Below the pieces are notes generated by a model. That model did not search any database. It saw only the letters and a program-made list of their open reading frames with translations, and was not told the origin of the DNA. The position numbers and the translations under genes were made by a program. DNA of 64,000 nt from Actinomycetes bacterium (GTDB taxonomy: Bacteria > Actinomycetota > Actinomycetes > Mycobacteriales > Mycobacteriaceae): NCBI GenBank assembly GCA_023418505.1, contig JAEZZR010000017.1, positions 96,341 through 160,340 on the forward strand, read 5' to 3'. How positions within the stretch are numbered: position 1 is the first letter of the stretch; the number at the start of each line of letters is the position of its first letter. Shown piece after piece: positions 53,281 through 62,202 of this stretch.

Positions 53281-53403
53281 AGGTTTTCACTCGTTTTTGC
53301 ACTATGCTGGCATGGTTGCTTGACGCAACGATCCTCCTGCCACGATAAAAGGACGTCGTGGCCGATACGAAGAAGAACTAGACCATAGGAGGTGATGAGG
53401 TCC

Positions 53404-53691
53404 GTGCGTCAGTACGAAGTAATGATCATCCTCGATCCATCGTTGGATGAACGCACCGTAGGCCCGTCGCTGGAAAAGTACCTGGAAATCATCCGCAAGG
53501 ACAATGGCCAGGTCGAGAAGGTAGACATCTGGGGTAAGCGCCACCTCGCTTACCCAATTGAAAAGAAGGAAGAGGGCATCTACGTAGTCCTCGACCTGAA
53601 GTGCGAGTCCGAGTCTGTGCTCGAGCTCGACCGTCGTTTGAACTTGAACGACTCCATCCTGCGCACCAAGGTGCTGCGGGGCGATCGCTAA
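53404..53691 (+). CDS. rpsF: 30S ribosomal protein S6
   Basis: 95-residue ribosomal protein beginning VRQYEVMIILDPSLDERTV and ending LRTKVLRGDR, the full S6 pattern. GTG at 53404 is chosen from family alignment; an AGGAGG lies 11 bases before it. An upstream leader of about 100 bases contains small inverted repeats. The usual partner gene rpsR (S18) is not in this operon. Confidence 0.95.
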   Translation: MRQYEVMIILDPSLDERTVGPSLEKYLEIIRKDNGQVEKVDIWGKRHLAYPIEKKEEGIYVVLDLKCESESVLELDRRLNLNDSILRTKVLRGDR

Positions 53692-53723
53692 ACTGCACTA
53701 GCTGCTTTATCTAGGAGCATTCC

Positions 53724-54254
53724 ATGGCACAGGGAGAGACCCCGATCACCATTGTTGGCAATATGGTTGCCGACCCCGAGTTGAAGTACACGCAGTCTGG
53801 TGCTGCGGTAGCAAACTTCCGGGTGGCATCAACTCCACGGTTCTACAACCGGGAGACGAACCAGTGGGAAGACGGCCAAGGCCTCTTCTTATCCTGCAAT
53901 GTGTGGCGTGAAGCTGCGGAAAACGTAGTGGAAACGCTGTCGAAGGGAATGCGAGTTATCGTCACTGGCCGTCTGCGTCAGCGCAATTACGAAACTCGCG
54001 AAGGCGAACGTCGTACCGTGTTCGAAATTGAAGTAGACGAGGTAGGGCCTTCGCTGAAGTTCGCTTCGGCTCAGGTGAATCGCAACCAGCGCTCTGGTGG
54101 TTCCAACTACGGTAACCAGGGCGGAAACCGTCGTCCGCAGCAGAACACTCAGCAGAACCAAGGATTTGGTTCGAACTCTGCAGTGGAAGATCCATGGAGC
54201 TCGGCACCACCAGCAGGTGGTGGCTTCGGTGGCGACGACGAGCCGCCGTTCTAG
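53724..54254 (+). CDS. ssb: Single-stranded DNA-binding protein
   Basis: 176-residue SSB with an OB fold (about 1-110; TPITIVGNMVADPELKYTQSGAAVANFRVAST), a Gln/Asn/Gly-rich linker and the acidic C-terminal tip DDEPPF that recruits replication and repair proteins. It starts 32 bases after rpsF with AGGAG upstream and is part of the rpsF-ssb-rplI operon. Confidence 0.97.
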   Translation: MAQGETPITIVGNMVADPELKYTQSGAAVANFRVASTPRFYNRETNQWEDGQGLFLSCNVWREAAENVVETLSKGMRVIVTGRLRQRNYETREGERRTVFEIEVDEVGPSLKFASAQVNRNQRSGGSNYGNQGGNRRPQQNTQQNQGFGSNSAVEDPWSSAPPAGGGFGGDDEPPF

Positions 54255-54386
54255 AAACCTAGACAAACACCTAGTGAAACACTCAGTGAAACTAGGTGCG
54301 AGCGAAATTTAGTAGCTCAGCTAGTAAAGAATTTTAGTATCACTTAATTTTTGTACTTTTAAATTTTCCAGCGAAAGGCAGGGATC

Positions 54387-54839
54387 ATGAAACTGATCCT
54401 CACCGCCGCCGTTGACAATCTCGGTGCACCAGGTGACATCGTTGAGGTCAAGGCCGGCTATGGACGTAATTACCTGCTTCCGCGCGGTTTAGCAATTGTT
54501 GCTACCCGTGGCGCAGAGAAGCAGATTGAAGGCATTCGCCGCGCTCAGCAGGCTCGTGAGATTCGCGACTTGGATCACGCGCGCGAGGTAAAGGAAGCAC
54601 TGGATGCGTTGGAGAACGTATCTGTTTCCGTGAAGGCTTCTGAATCTGGCAAGCTATTCGGCTCTGTATCCCAGGCTGATATTGCTACTGCAGTTAAGGA
54701 TGCATCTGGCCGCGCTATCGATAAGCGCAGCGTTCAGTTGGCTCCAACTCAGATCAAGAGCCTTGGTAAGCACACCGTTGACATCGTGCTGCACCCACAG
54801 GTGACTGCACATGTTTCCGTAGAGGTCGTCGCCGGTTAA
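54387..54839 (+). CDS. rplI: 50S ribosomal protein L9
   Basis: 150-residue L9: N-terminal domain MKLILTAAVDNLGAPGDIVEVKAGYGRNYLLPRGLA, a connecting helix and a C-terminal RNA-binding domain (SGKLFGSVSQADIA). The gap of 132 bases after ssb is AT-rich. A terminator follows. Confidence 0.97.
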   Translation: MKLILTAAVDNLGAPGDIVEVKAGYGRNYLLPRGLAIVATRGAEKQIEGIRRAQQAREIRDLDHAREVKEALDALENVSVSVKASESGKLFGSVSQADIATAVKDASGRAIDKRSVQLAPTQIKSLGKHTVDIVLHPQVTAHVSVEVVAG

Positions 54840-54896
54840 TTTTTCCGGTCTTTTTCAAAGACGGCGGTCAATAATTTTGACCCAATGACAACAGCG

Positions 54897-54952
54897 CACT
54901 TGAATGGTCCGCACATCCTTTCGAAAGGATGGAGCGGGCCTTCAGTGTTTTT
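54897..54952 (+). terminator. Terminator of the rpsF-ssb-rplI operon
   Basis: Large hairpin with CACTTGAA...CATCCTTTC opposite GAAAGGATG...TTCAGTG, followed by TTTTT. Confidence 0.85.
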
Positions 54953-55387
54953 AGCGGGCTCTGGGGCGACATGTGCACAAAGCACCTAGCTCCTGTGGAT
55001 AAATTGTGGAACTTTGTGAACAAAGTGAACAGGGAGCACGCTGGGGAAATGGCTGGAAGTTAAACGGCAGGTGAAGCAAGAACATGAAATTCTGGCTTGT
55101 CAACTGTGAAGTGGCACTTGATACTTTTCGAGAAAATTTAGAAAATACCGCTCTACCTGCGGAAATAGTGATAACTGCAGGTCAGCGCCGGCGTGTCGTC
55201 GGTTAAGCCAAATTTATTCACATTGTGGCCTGCAGGTTCGTGAATTGTTCACATTCAGTGCACAATTTCCCCGCAAGTTATTCACACCCACCTGTGGATA
55301 ACTCTGGTAAAAATAGTGCTTGAACTCTCTTTTGCAGCCATTACCCCCGTCTTTTAAATCCGTTGTCTGGGCTATGATCCTGTAACT
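54953..55387. promoter_or_regulatory. dnaB upstream region with DnaA boxes
   Basis: Gene-free stretch with perfect DnaA boxes at 54994-55002 (-) and 55293-55301 (-) and a one-mismatch TTATTCACA at 55278-55286 (+). A 40-codon frame at 55084-55206 has no good ribosome site and is not accepted as a gene. The boxes suggest that dnaB transcription responds to DnaA. Confidence 0.65.
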
Positions 55388-56863
55388 ATGAGCCACGCAA
55401 TGGATAGCCACTTTGACGATGTTCCGCCGCCGGAAGAGCCTGCGGAGTACTTCGATGGTTCCGGGGATCGTTTTGCAGCTAATCGGCAGCGTGGCAAAGC
55501 AGCGGTAGGGCAGATGGATCTGGGCCGCCAGCTGCCCGCCAATATCGAAGCGGAGCAAGCGGTGTTGGGTGGCATGATGGCTAATTCTGCAGTGATTGCT
55601 GATGTGTACGAGATTCTGCGTCCAGAGGATTTCTATCGGCCAGCCCATCAGACGATCTACCAAGCGATCTTGCACATTTATGGCGATAGCTCTGAGGTAG
55701 ATCCCATCCTGGTGGCAGGTCGCCTAGATAAACTTGGCGAACTAGAGCGCATCGGTGGCGGCCCATATCTGCACACGTTGGTGCAGGCATCGCATACCTC
55801 GGCCAATAGCCCGTATTACGCACGATTGGTAGCGGAAAAAGCCACTGTGCGTCGGTTGGTTACCGCTGGCAGCGAGATCACCGAGCTGGGCTATCACGAT
55901 ACCGACGATGTGGATCCAGACATGTTGGTGGATCAAGCACAGCAGATCATTTTCGGCGTTGGCCGTGAAACCGAGAAAACTGACTATTCGGTACTTGGTG
56001 ACTTGATGGATCCCACCCTGGCTGAAATCGACGAGATCCATAGTCAAGGCGGGCTTGCGAAAGGCGTAGGTACGGGTTTCTCGCGTCTCGACGATTTAAC
56101 TAACGGCCTCCATGGTGGCCAGATGATTATCGTGGCGGCTCGCCCAGGTGTCGGTAAGTCAACGCTGGCAATGGACTTTATGCGCGCGTGCTCTATTAAA
56201 GCCGGCAAGGCTAGTGTCATCTTTTCCTTGGAAATGTCCAAGATCGAAATCATGATGCGTATCTTGTCTGCCGAATCAAAGATCGGCTTGTCGAAGATCC
56301 GTTCCGGCAAGATGGTGGAAAACGATTGGGCACGGATGGTGGAAGTCACTACGCGCATCCAGGACGCGCCACTGTTCATTGACGACTCACCGAACATGAC
56401 CATGATGGAGATCCGCGCCAAAGCCCGCCAGCTGAAGCAAAAGCACGATCTCGGGCTCATCGTGGTCGACTACCTGCAGTTGATGACCTCCGGTAAGAAG
56501 GTCGAATCACGCCAGCAAGAAGTCTCGGAGTTCTCGCGTCAGCTCAAGCTACTGGCGAAGGAATTAGATGTTCCATTGGTAGCGATTTCGCAGCTCAACC
56601 GTGGTCCGGAAGCACGAACCGATAAGAAGCCACAGGTCGCCGACTTACGTGAATCTGGTTCGCTTGAGCAGGACGCCGATATGGTGATGCTGCTGTACCG
56701 TCCAGATTCCCAAGAAGAAGCCCACGAGCGCGCCGGTGAAGCCGACATCATCTTGGCAAAGCATCGTGGTGGCCCAATTGGCACGATCACCGTGGCATCG
56801 CAGTTGAACTACTCGCGCTTTGTCGATCTTGCGCCAGATCCGATTGGTGACGTGGGCATGTAA
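55388..56863 (+). CDS. dnaB: Replicative DNA helicase DnaB
   Basis: Hexameric 5'-3' helicase that unwinds DNA at the fork. The 491-residue protein has an N-terminal primase-interacting domain (LPANIEAEQAVLGGMM) and a RecA-like domain with Walker A AARPGVGKSTLAM, Walker B LIVVDYLQLM and the arginine-finger region near QDADMVMLLYRPD. No intein is present. DUF721 (DciA-like) at 16110 is the likely loader. ATG start. Confidence 0.98.
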   Translation: MSHAMDSHFDDVPPPEEPAEYFDGSGDRFAANRQRGKAAVGQMDLGRQLPANIEAEQAVLGGMMANSAVIADVYEILRPEDFYRPAHQTIYQAILHIYGDSSEVDPILVAGRLDKLGELERIGGGPYLHTLVQASHTSANSPYYARLVAEKATVRRLVTAGSEITELGYHDTDDVDPDMLVDQAQQIIFGVGRETEKTDYSVLGDLMDPTLAEIDEIHSQGGLAKGVGTGFSRLDDLTNGLHGGQMIIVAARPGVGKSTLAMDFMRACSIKAGKASVIFSLEMSKIEIMMRILSAESKIGLSKIRSGKMVENDWARMVEVTTRIQDAPLFIDDSPNMTMMEIRAKARQLKQKHDLGLIVVDYLQLMTSGKKVESRQQEVSEFSRQLKLLAKELDVPLVAISQLNRGPEARTDKKPQVADLRESGSLEQDADMVMLLYRPDSQEEAHERAGEADIILAKHRGGPIGTITVASQLNYSRFVDLAPDPIGDVGM

Positions 56864-56913
56864 GATTAGTTGCTTAACCAGCCTGTTTTCTTTTTAAAGG
56901 ATGTTGTTTCACC

Positions 56914-57810
56914 ATGCGCCTAGCAACCCTGCGGCTTAATGGAGCCACGCGTGCAGCGATTCTTGGTTCGTCGAGTGCCCGGCTACTTAGCGAAAGCTCG
57001 GTCGACCAAGTGTTGCTCCGCGAGGGGTGGCGGGAGCGTCTGATTCGGAAGTCCGATTTCTCGGATGTTTCGCCAACGGATTTGGTACCAGAATCCGCGT
57101 GGGTGTTTGCGCCGGTGATCCCACGCCCGGGCAAGATCATTTGTGTTGGGCTGAACTTTGCGGCTCACATCGAAGAGATGGGCCACGATCAGCCGGATGT
57201 ACCTACGCTGTTCGCCAAGTTCCCCGATGCGCTGGCAGGTGCGCGCGACGACATCCTCGTGCCGCAGGCCGAAGCTTCCGCCTTGGACTACGAAGGGGAA
57301 TTAGCCGTAGTCATCGGCAAAACCTCCCTGCATGTCACTGAAGAGCAAGCCCGCGATGCGATCGCGGGTTACGCCATCATGAACGATTTCACCCAGCGCG
57401 ACCGCCAATATGCCACCGGCCAATGGCTTCAGGGCAAGAGCTTGCAACGCGCATCGGGTTTTGGTCCGTGGTTGGAAGTAGCGGACGACGATAGCGTCTT
57501 CGATCTGGACACCGCGCGGGTGCGCACCTGGGTAGGCAATCAGCTTCGTCAGGACGCTCCGCTGAATGATCTGGTGTTTCCTCCGGCGGCGTTGGTGTCG
57601 TACTTATCGCAGTTCGTACAGCTAAATCCAGGCGATGTGATCTCTACTGGCACGCCGGCCGGAGTGGGGCATGGAATGAAACCGCCGTCGTATTTGGTTG
57701 ATGGAGACGTAGTGACCATCTCTATCGAAGGGCTGGGTCGGCTACGCAACACTGTTCGAGTACGAAAGACAGCAAGGAACGATCTTTATGGCAACCGTCG
57801 CAGTAACTAG
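56914..57810 (+). CDS. Fumarylacetoacetate hydrolase-family enzyme
   Basis: 298-residue FAH-domain protein. The core has KIICVGLNFAAHIEEMG, the metal-binding Glu/Glu/Asp set including DYEGELAVVIGK, YAIMNDFTQRDRQ and STGTPAGVGHG. Members cleave or isomerise 2-oxo acids (hydroxyhepta-dienedioate isomerase, acylpyruvate hydrolase, oxaloacetate decarboxylase). The exact reaction cannot be told. It overlaps the thioredoxin gene by 23 bases. Confidence 0.9.
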   Translation: MRLATLRLNGATRAAILGSSSARLLSESSVDQVLLREGWRERLIRKSDFSDVSPTDLVPESAWVFAPVIPRPGKIICVGLNFAAHIEEMGHDQPDVPTLFAKFPDALAGARDDILVPQAEASALDYEGELAVVIGKTSLHVTEEQARDAIAGYAIMNDFTQRDRQYATGQWLQGKSLQRASGFGPWLEVADDDSVFDLDTARVRTWVGNQLRQDAPLNDLVFPPAALVSYLSQFVQLNPGDVISTGTPAGVGHGMKPPSYLVDGDVVTISIEGLGRLRNTVRVRKTARNDLYGNRRSN

Positions 57811-58153
57811 CAGCAATTTCCAGGAGACGATTGATAACAACGACATTGTGATCGTCGATGCCTGGGCAGAGTGGTGCGGTCCGTGCCAGCGTTTCGCGCC
57901 GATTTTTGAAAAGGCATCAGAGGCTTACGACGATGTAGTCTTCGCTAAGCTCGATACCGATGCAAATCAGGATGTAGCTGCTGCACTGCAAATCCAGTCG
58001 ATCCCAACGGTGATGATTTTCCGCGAGCAGATCCTGGTGTTCTCTAATGCGGGTGTTCTGTCGCCACAGCAGCTAGACGAACTGATTGGTCAGGTGCGCG
58101 GGCTCGATATGGATGAAGTCCGCAAGCAAATTGCCGACGGCGCAGGCAACTAA
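57788..58153 (+). CDS. Thioredoxin-family protein
   Basis: 121-residue thioredoxin fold with active site AEWCGPCQRF and cis-Pro SIPTVM. The C-terminal helix is extended (DMDEVRKQIADGAGN) relative to the TrxA at 28938. It overlaps the FAH-family gene, suggesting co-expression. Probably a second thioredoxin or a co-chaperone type; not adjacent to a reductase gene. Confidence 0.92.
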   Translation: MATVAVTSSNFQETIDNNDIVIVDAWAEWCGPCQRFAPIFEKASEAYDDVVFAKLDTDANQDVAAALQIQSIPTVMIFREQILVFSNAGVLSPQQLDELIGQVRGLDMDEVRKQIADGAGN

Positions 58154-58214
58154 GGGCAATTAAGCGCTCGCGGAAGCCCTCGTGGCTCCAGCTCGCAGCC
58201 TCAGCTAGCAGCCG

Positions 58215-59444
58215 TTAGGCGCTAGCCGTAGCTGTGGTGAAAGCTCGGCCAGCAAGGAAGCCTAGGCCGAGGCACAGCGCACTAATAAATAGTGTTCCTA
58301 CCCAGTTGACCCGGGTGCGTTGACCCGGTTCAGCTGAAGAGGTAGCGGACGTCTCTGGTTCCGCACCATCTTCGCGGGGGATAGCGCCAGTAGGGAAGAC
58401 GCCACTAATCGCGTCTGTGAATTCCTCTGGGCTGACATAACTAGCAAGAGCTACCACAATGTAGCGGTTGTCTTCGCCCATGAAGCCAGCGGAGGTGCGG
58501 ATCTCTGGGTCGTACCAACCACCCTTGATACCAATTTCTTCCCGAGGTAACGCCGCACGCAAGCCAATATTCTGATCCGCATCACCATAGGAATAGCGCG
58601 GTACGGATTTCAGCAGGCGAATGAAATACGAGGTCTCCGCCTCATTCATCCCACCCTCGCCACTGAGGATGCCGTCTAAAAATTGGGCAATATCGCGCGG
58701 TGATGCCTTCGTGGATCCCCAATCTGAATTCGGGATGGTGGCGTCGGAAAGCCCGTAGCGCTTAATCGCACTATCAATGATTTTCGTGCTGCCGTAATTG
58801 CCCCACAGAAAGTCGGTGGCTTCGTTATCGGAGTAGCGGATCATATCGTCGCGCAACATGGCATCAGCATTGCCGGCGACGGGGGCGTCACCAATAGTGG
58901 CTTTGATTTCTTCGCCATCCGGGCGGGTGTAATTGCTGTAGCCCACCGCTTCAGCCACGAAAATCTTGGACAAGCTAGCCAGCGAGAATGATTCATCGCA
59001 GTTGCTGTTGCATACCAGCTCGCCGGTTGCACGATCTAAAAATGCCAGGCCGATCTCGCCGCCGTCTTCGGCTACTTGTTCCGTGACCTTATCCATGCGC
59101 TGTTGGATGCCTTTGCCGATGTCGTCGATAGGCACGTCGGAGTACTCGGGTTCGAACGGCGTAATCGGCTCTTCTTGCTCGGCGTCGTTGTCTTCGGCTT
59201 CGCTCTCTGAGGTGCGCTCCGTTGTGCTCTCTGAGGTACGAGTGCTTGACGACGTCGTTGGCGACTCAGAGGTCGTGCGCGTCGTCGAAGATTCCGAGCG
59301 CGCAGGTGTTGTGGCCGACGCGGGGATGACAGTAGCGATACTCAAAGAACCGGCAGCAATCACAGTGGCAGCTGCCAAACCGGGACGGATGCTGCGGAAG
59401 CGAGGATTAGAGCGAGTACCAGCGGATCTGTCACGATCGAACAT
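58215..59444 (-). CDS. Exported serine hydrolase of the class A beta-lactamase fold
   Basis: 409 residues. A signal-type segment (about 20-45, AAATVIAAGSLSIATVIPASA) is followed by a Ser/Thr/Glu-rich linker (about 46-105). The beta-lactamase-like domain has SxxK in SLSK (near 150), SDN in YSDNEATDFLW and KGG in IGIKGGWYD. A C-terminal helix and basic end suggest membrane anchoring. It could be a true beta-lactamase or, more likely, a peptidoglycan- or ester-acting relative; the omega-loop Glu is not clear. Confidence 0.82.
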   Translation of the reverse strand: MFDRDRSAGTRSNPRFRSIRPGLAAATVIAAGSLSIATVIPASATTPARSESSTTRTTSESPTTSSSTRTSESTTERTSESEAEDNDAEQEEPITPFEPEYSDVPIDDIGKGIQQRMDKVTEQVAEDGGEIGLAFLDRATGELVCNSNCDESFSLASLSKIFVAEAVGYSNYTRPDGEEIKATIGDAPVAGNADAMLRDDMIRYSDNEATDFLWGNYGSTKIIDSAIKRYGLSDATIPNSDWGSTKASPRDIAQFLDGILSGEGGMNEAETSYFIRLLKSVPRYSYGDADQNIGLRAALPREEIGIKGGWYDPEIRTSAGFMGEDNRYIVVALASYVSPEEFTDAISGVFPTGAIPREDGAEPETSATSSAEPGQRTRVNWVGTLFISALCLGLGFLAGRAFTTATASA

Positions 59445-59586
59445 AAAAACTGACTATACAAGTTTACCTGCACAGAACTGCTAATCCAGGCGGGTAACCC
59501 CGCGAATCGGAGCTCAAAATCGGTAGGCTGCAAAGAGGCGAAAAGTATTACTGAAGTTTTCTCACAGCGAAAAGAGTGATGTACCA

Positions 59587-60366
59587 ATGGCTAATCCGTT
59601 TAGCAAGGGTTGGAAGTATCTGATGTCGTCGTTCGATAAGTCCATCGAAGACAACGCCGATCCGAAAGTGCAGATCCAGCAGGCAGCGGAGCAGGCACGT
59701 AAACAGCACGACGAAATCCAGAAGCAAGCCGCCGCCGTTATCGGCAACCGCAACCAGCTGGAGATGCAACTCGCACGGATGAATAAAGAGCGCGAGAAGC
59801 TGACGACGAATGCGCGCGCCGCATTGGAACAAGCAGAACGCGCGCGGGCTGCTGGTGATACGGCGAAGGCTCAGGAATTAGAGAACACTGCCGAGGTTTT
59901 TGCCTCCCAGCTCGTGGGCGTGGAAACCGAGATTTCCAATACCACCCAGCTGCACGAGCAGGCAGTACACGCAGCGAAGGAAGCCGAACAGCAGGCGAAG
60001 CAATCGCAAATGCGGATGGAGCAGCTCTCTGGCGAGATCCGAAAGCTAGAATCCCAGGCGGATCAAGCGAAAATGCAGGAGATGACTGCGCAGTCGGTGC
60101 AGTCCATGCAAGGGATGAACGCGAATCCGAATACCCCGACGTTGGATTCGGTGCGCGACAAGATTGAGTCCCGCTACGCCAACGCATTAGGCGCACAGGA
60201 ATTAGCGCAAAATAGCTACGAAGGCCGGATGGCCGAGATTGAAAATGCGGGTACCGACTTCAAAGCCAGTGCCCGCCTGGACGAGATTCGTGCGGAGCTT
60301 GCTAACAATCAGCTGGAAAATAAGGATGACCAGCAGGGTGAGTTGGAATCCGGAAAAGAAGACTAG
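59587..60366 (+). CDS. PspA/IM30 family protein
   Basis: 259-residue, largely coiled-coil protein with the PspA_IM30 pattern (ANPFSKGWKYLMSSFDKSIEDNADPKVQIQQAAEQARKQ and long Gln/Glu/Ala helices up to about 200). It is an ESCRT-III-like membrane-stress factor that forms rods on damaged membranes. The C-terminal 30 residues are acidic and disordered. The gene is convergent with the NYN-domain gene. Confidence 0.88.
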   Translation: MANPFSKGWKYLMSSFDKSIEDNADPKVQIQQAAEQARKQHDEIQKQAAAVIGNRNQLEMQLARMNKEREKLTTNARAALEQAERARAAGDTAKAQELENTAEVFASQLVGVETEISNTTQLHEQAVHAAKEAEQQAKQSQMRMEQLSGEIRKLESQADQAKMQEMTAQSVQSMQGMNANPNTPTLDSVRDKIESRYANALGAQELAQNSYEGRMAEIENAGTDFKASARLDEIRAELANNQLENKDDQQGELESGKED

Positions 60367-60395
60367 AACCTGTCGCGCACTAAAACGCCTAGCTT

Positions 60396-62024
60396 CTATT
60401 CGCCCTGTTCCTGCTGCTTCTTCCGGTTCAGCAGCACCCCGCGAATACCGGCATGGAAACCATCGCGGAGGTTCACGCGCTGCACTTCAGTCAAGGTGTA
60501 TTCGTGCAGGGTCTCACACGCGAATTGCAACAGTGGCCGATCGATCTCTGGAGGGAGTCCGCCGCCGGAAAGCAGATGAGCGTCGTCGCGCCCCTCATCG
60601 GTAGCGATCTGCTCGTACCACCAGTTGGCGTACTGCTGACCAACATCGAAAGGCGTCTGGAACCCAGCCGATGCCCACACCTCGTTGGGCAGTGGCACGT
60701 AACGCGAACGCAGTTTACGACGCGGCGCCATCATCGACGGGCTCGGACGCGGGGTTGGCTTGGGCTTCGCTTGCTCTTGATCCGATTCCAAGGCGCGATT
60801 CTCGGCCTGAGCTGGAATTTCGCGTGCGCCACTCTTGGCAGCAGCTTCGGTCTCGCGCATTTTTGGCCCCTCCGCCATGGCGGTTGGGGTCACGCCGGTG
60901 CGTGGTTCCGATTCGTCGTGCGTGCCGCGCAGATGCTTACGACGGAAATCGCCCGGCCGCGGACTTTCGGAAGTGCTGTCCGAAGTGCTGTCGGTCGTGG
61001 TTTCGGAAGTGCTTTGATCCGAAGCTGGAGTGTCGGCGGCTTGTGAAGCTGCAGGCTCTTCGGCCTCGGCTTTCGCGGCGCTAGCGGTTTCCGTCTCAGT
61101 CTTTATCTCGGACTTGGCTTCTGCACCCTTCGTGTCACCCTTCGCTTCTGCACCCTTCGCAGCATCCGATGCTGGCAGTGGGCTTTGTTGTACGCATGGG
61201 TGTTTGACGTCGTCGTCAGGCGCGCCGGGTGCCACCACGCGGGTATCAGGGATGCGAGTGGCGCCGATGTCCTTATCTAATTCGTTGGGGTTGGCAGCGA
61301 AGTTCACCACGTCCGCGGGATCGGTATCTTCGCGCTGTTCCACTCCTGCAGCGTGGGTTTTCGCGTCGTCGTCAAGCGCAGAAGTAGAAGCAGAATCAGA
61401 AACGGAACCCGAACCTGCACCTGTACCATCCGTGAGATCCTCGCCCTGCTCGCCGCGCACGACGGGAGGAATCGGGCCTTCGAGCACGTTGATCTGCATC
61501 GAATCGGCGAAGTCCTCGCGGGGATCGAGGATCGTGGTGGTGTCGCACGCATGGCGCAACGCCGACGACATCGAATCCCAACCGAAGCCATACAAGTGCA
61601 CGCGCGAACCCGCATTGGAAGCCTCGATCACGCCCGGCAACATATCCGCATCACCGGAAACCAGCACGATGTCCGACGCATGCCCACGCACCGCCGCCAA
61701 CACCATATCCGCCACTAAACGCGTATCTACCGCCTTCTGCGTGCGACGATCCCCCCACTCAATTAACTGCCCAGCACGAAACTGCACACCATCAATCGCG
61801 CGCAATGAACGCTGGTAACGATGTGGGCCGGTCTCGGGAATGCCGTCGTACCACATCTGACGCTGAACTGGTTGACCTAATTGGGAAGTAATCATCCGAT
61901 CTAAAACATTGACTACATCCCGTAAATCGATTTCTAATTGGCCGCGAGCCCCTGTCTCCCACGAGTTATAAAAGCTCGCCAATAGATAAGAGGTATCGAC
62001 ATACACCAATGTCCGTTCAAGCAT
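60396..62024 (-). CDS. NYN-domain protein with long disordered middle and conserved C-terminus
   Basis: 542 residues. The N-terminal NYN/PIN-like ribonuclease domain (about 1-165) carries acidic sites in YVDTSYLL, TRLVADMVLAAV and LVSGDADMLPGVIEA, a likely metal-binding set. A Ser/Thr/Glu/Lys-rich linker of about 250 residues follows. A compact C-terminal region (about 440-535; LPNEVWASAGFQTPFDVGQQYANWWYEQ) has no named domain. ATG at 62024 is preferred, preceded by AAGGAG. RNA processing or decay is likely; the target is unknown. Confidence 0.83.
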   Translation of the reverse strand: MLERTLVYVDTSYLLASFYNSWETGARGQLEIDLRDVVNVLDRMITSQLGQPVQRQMWYDGIPETGPHRYQRSLRAIDGVQFRAGQLIEWGDRRTQKAVDTRLVADMVLAAVRGHASDIVLVSGDADMLPGVIEASNAGSRVHLYGFGWDSMSSALRHACDTTTILDPREDFADSMQINVLEGPIPPVVRGEQGEDLTDGTGAGSGSVSDSASTSALDDDAKTHAAGVEQREDTDPADVVNFAANPNELDKDIGATRIPDTRVVAPGAPDDDVKHPCVQQSPLPASDAAKGAEAKGDTKGAEAKSEIKTETETASAAKAEAEEPAASQAADTPASDQSTSETTTDSTSDSTSESPRPGDFRRKHLRGTHDESEPRTGVTPTAMAEGPKMRETEAAAKSGAREIPAQAENRALESDQEQAKPKPTPRPSPSMMAPRRKLRSRYVPLPNEVWASAGFQTPFDVGQQYANWWYEQIATDEGRDDAHLLSGGGLPPEIDRPLLQFACETLHEYTLTEVQRVNLRDGFHAGIRGVLLNRKKQQEQGE

Positions 62025-62202
62025 GGTCTCCTTCAATCTGTTTCATAAGTAACTAATCTAAATTTGTCTACCTCTCCAGAATGCATCACTTCTATCTCTT
62101 TCGTGACATCTTTTCACTCCAAAGCTCAGTGAACGTCCACCGAAAGCGAGGCTCTACACTCTAAAGAGGCTGCCATTCGAGCATACGAGCAAAGGAGTAC
62201 CA

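Noticed and set aside
55084..55206. 40-codon frame between rplI and dnaB
   Set aside because: No ribosome-binding site, no recognisable family, and it sits among DnaA boxes; listed only as part of the intergenic region.
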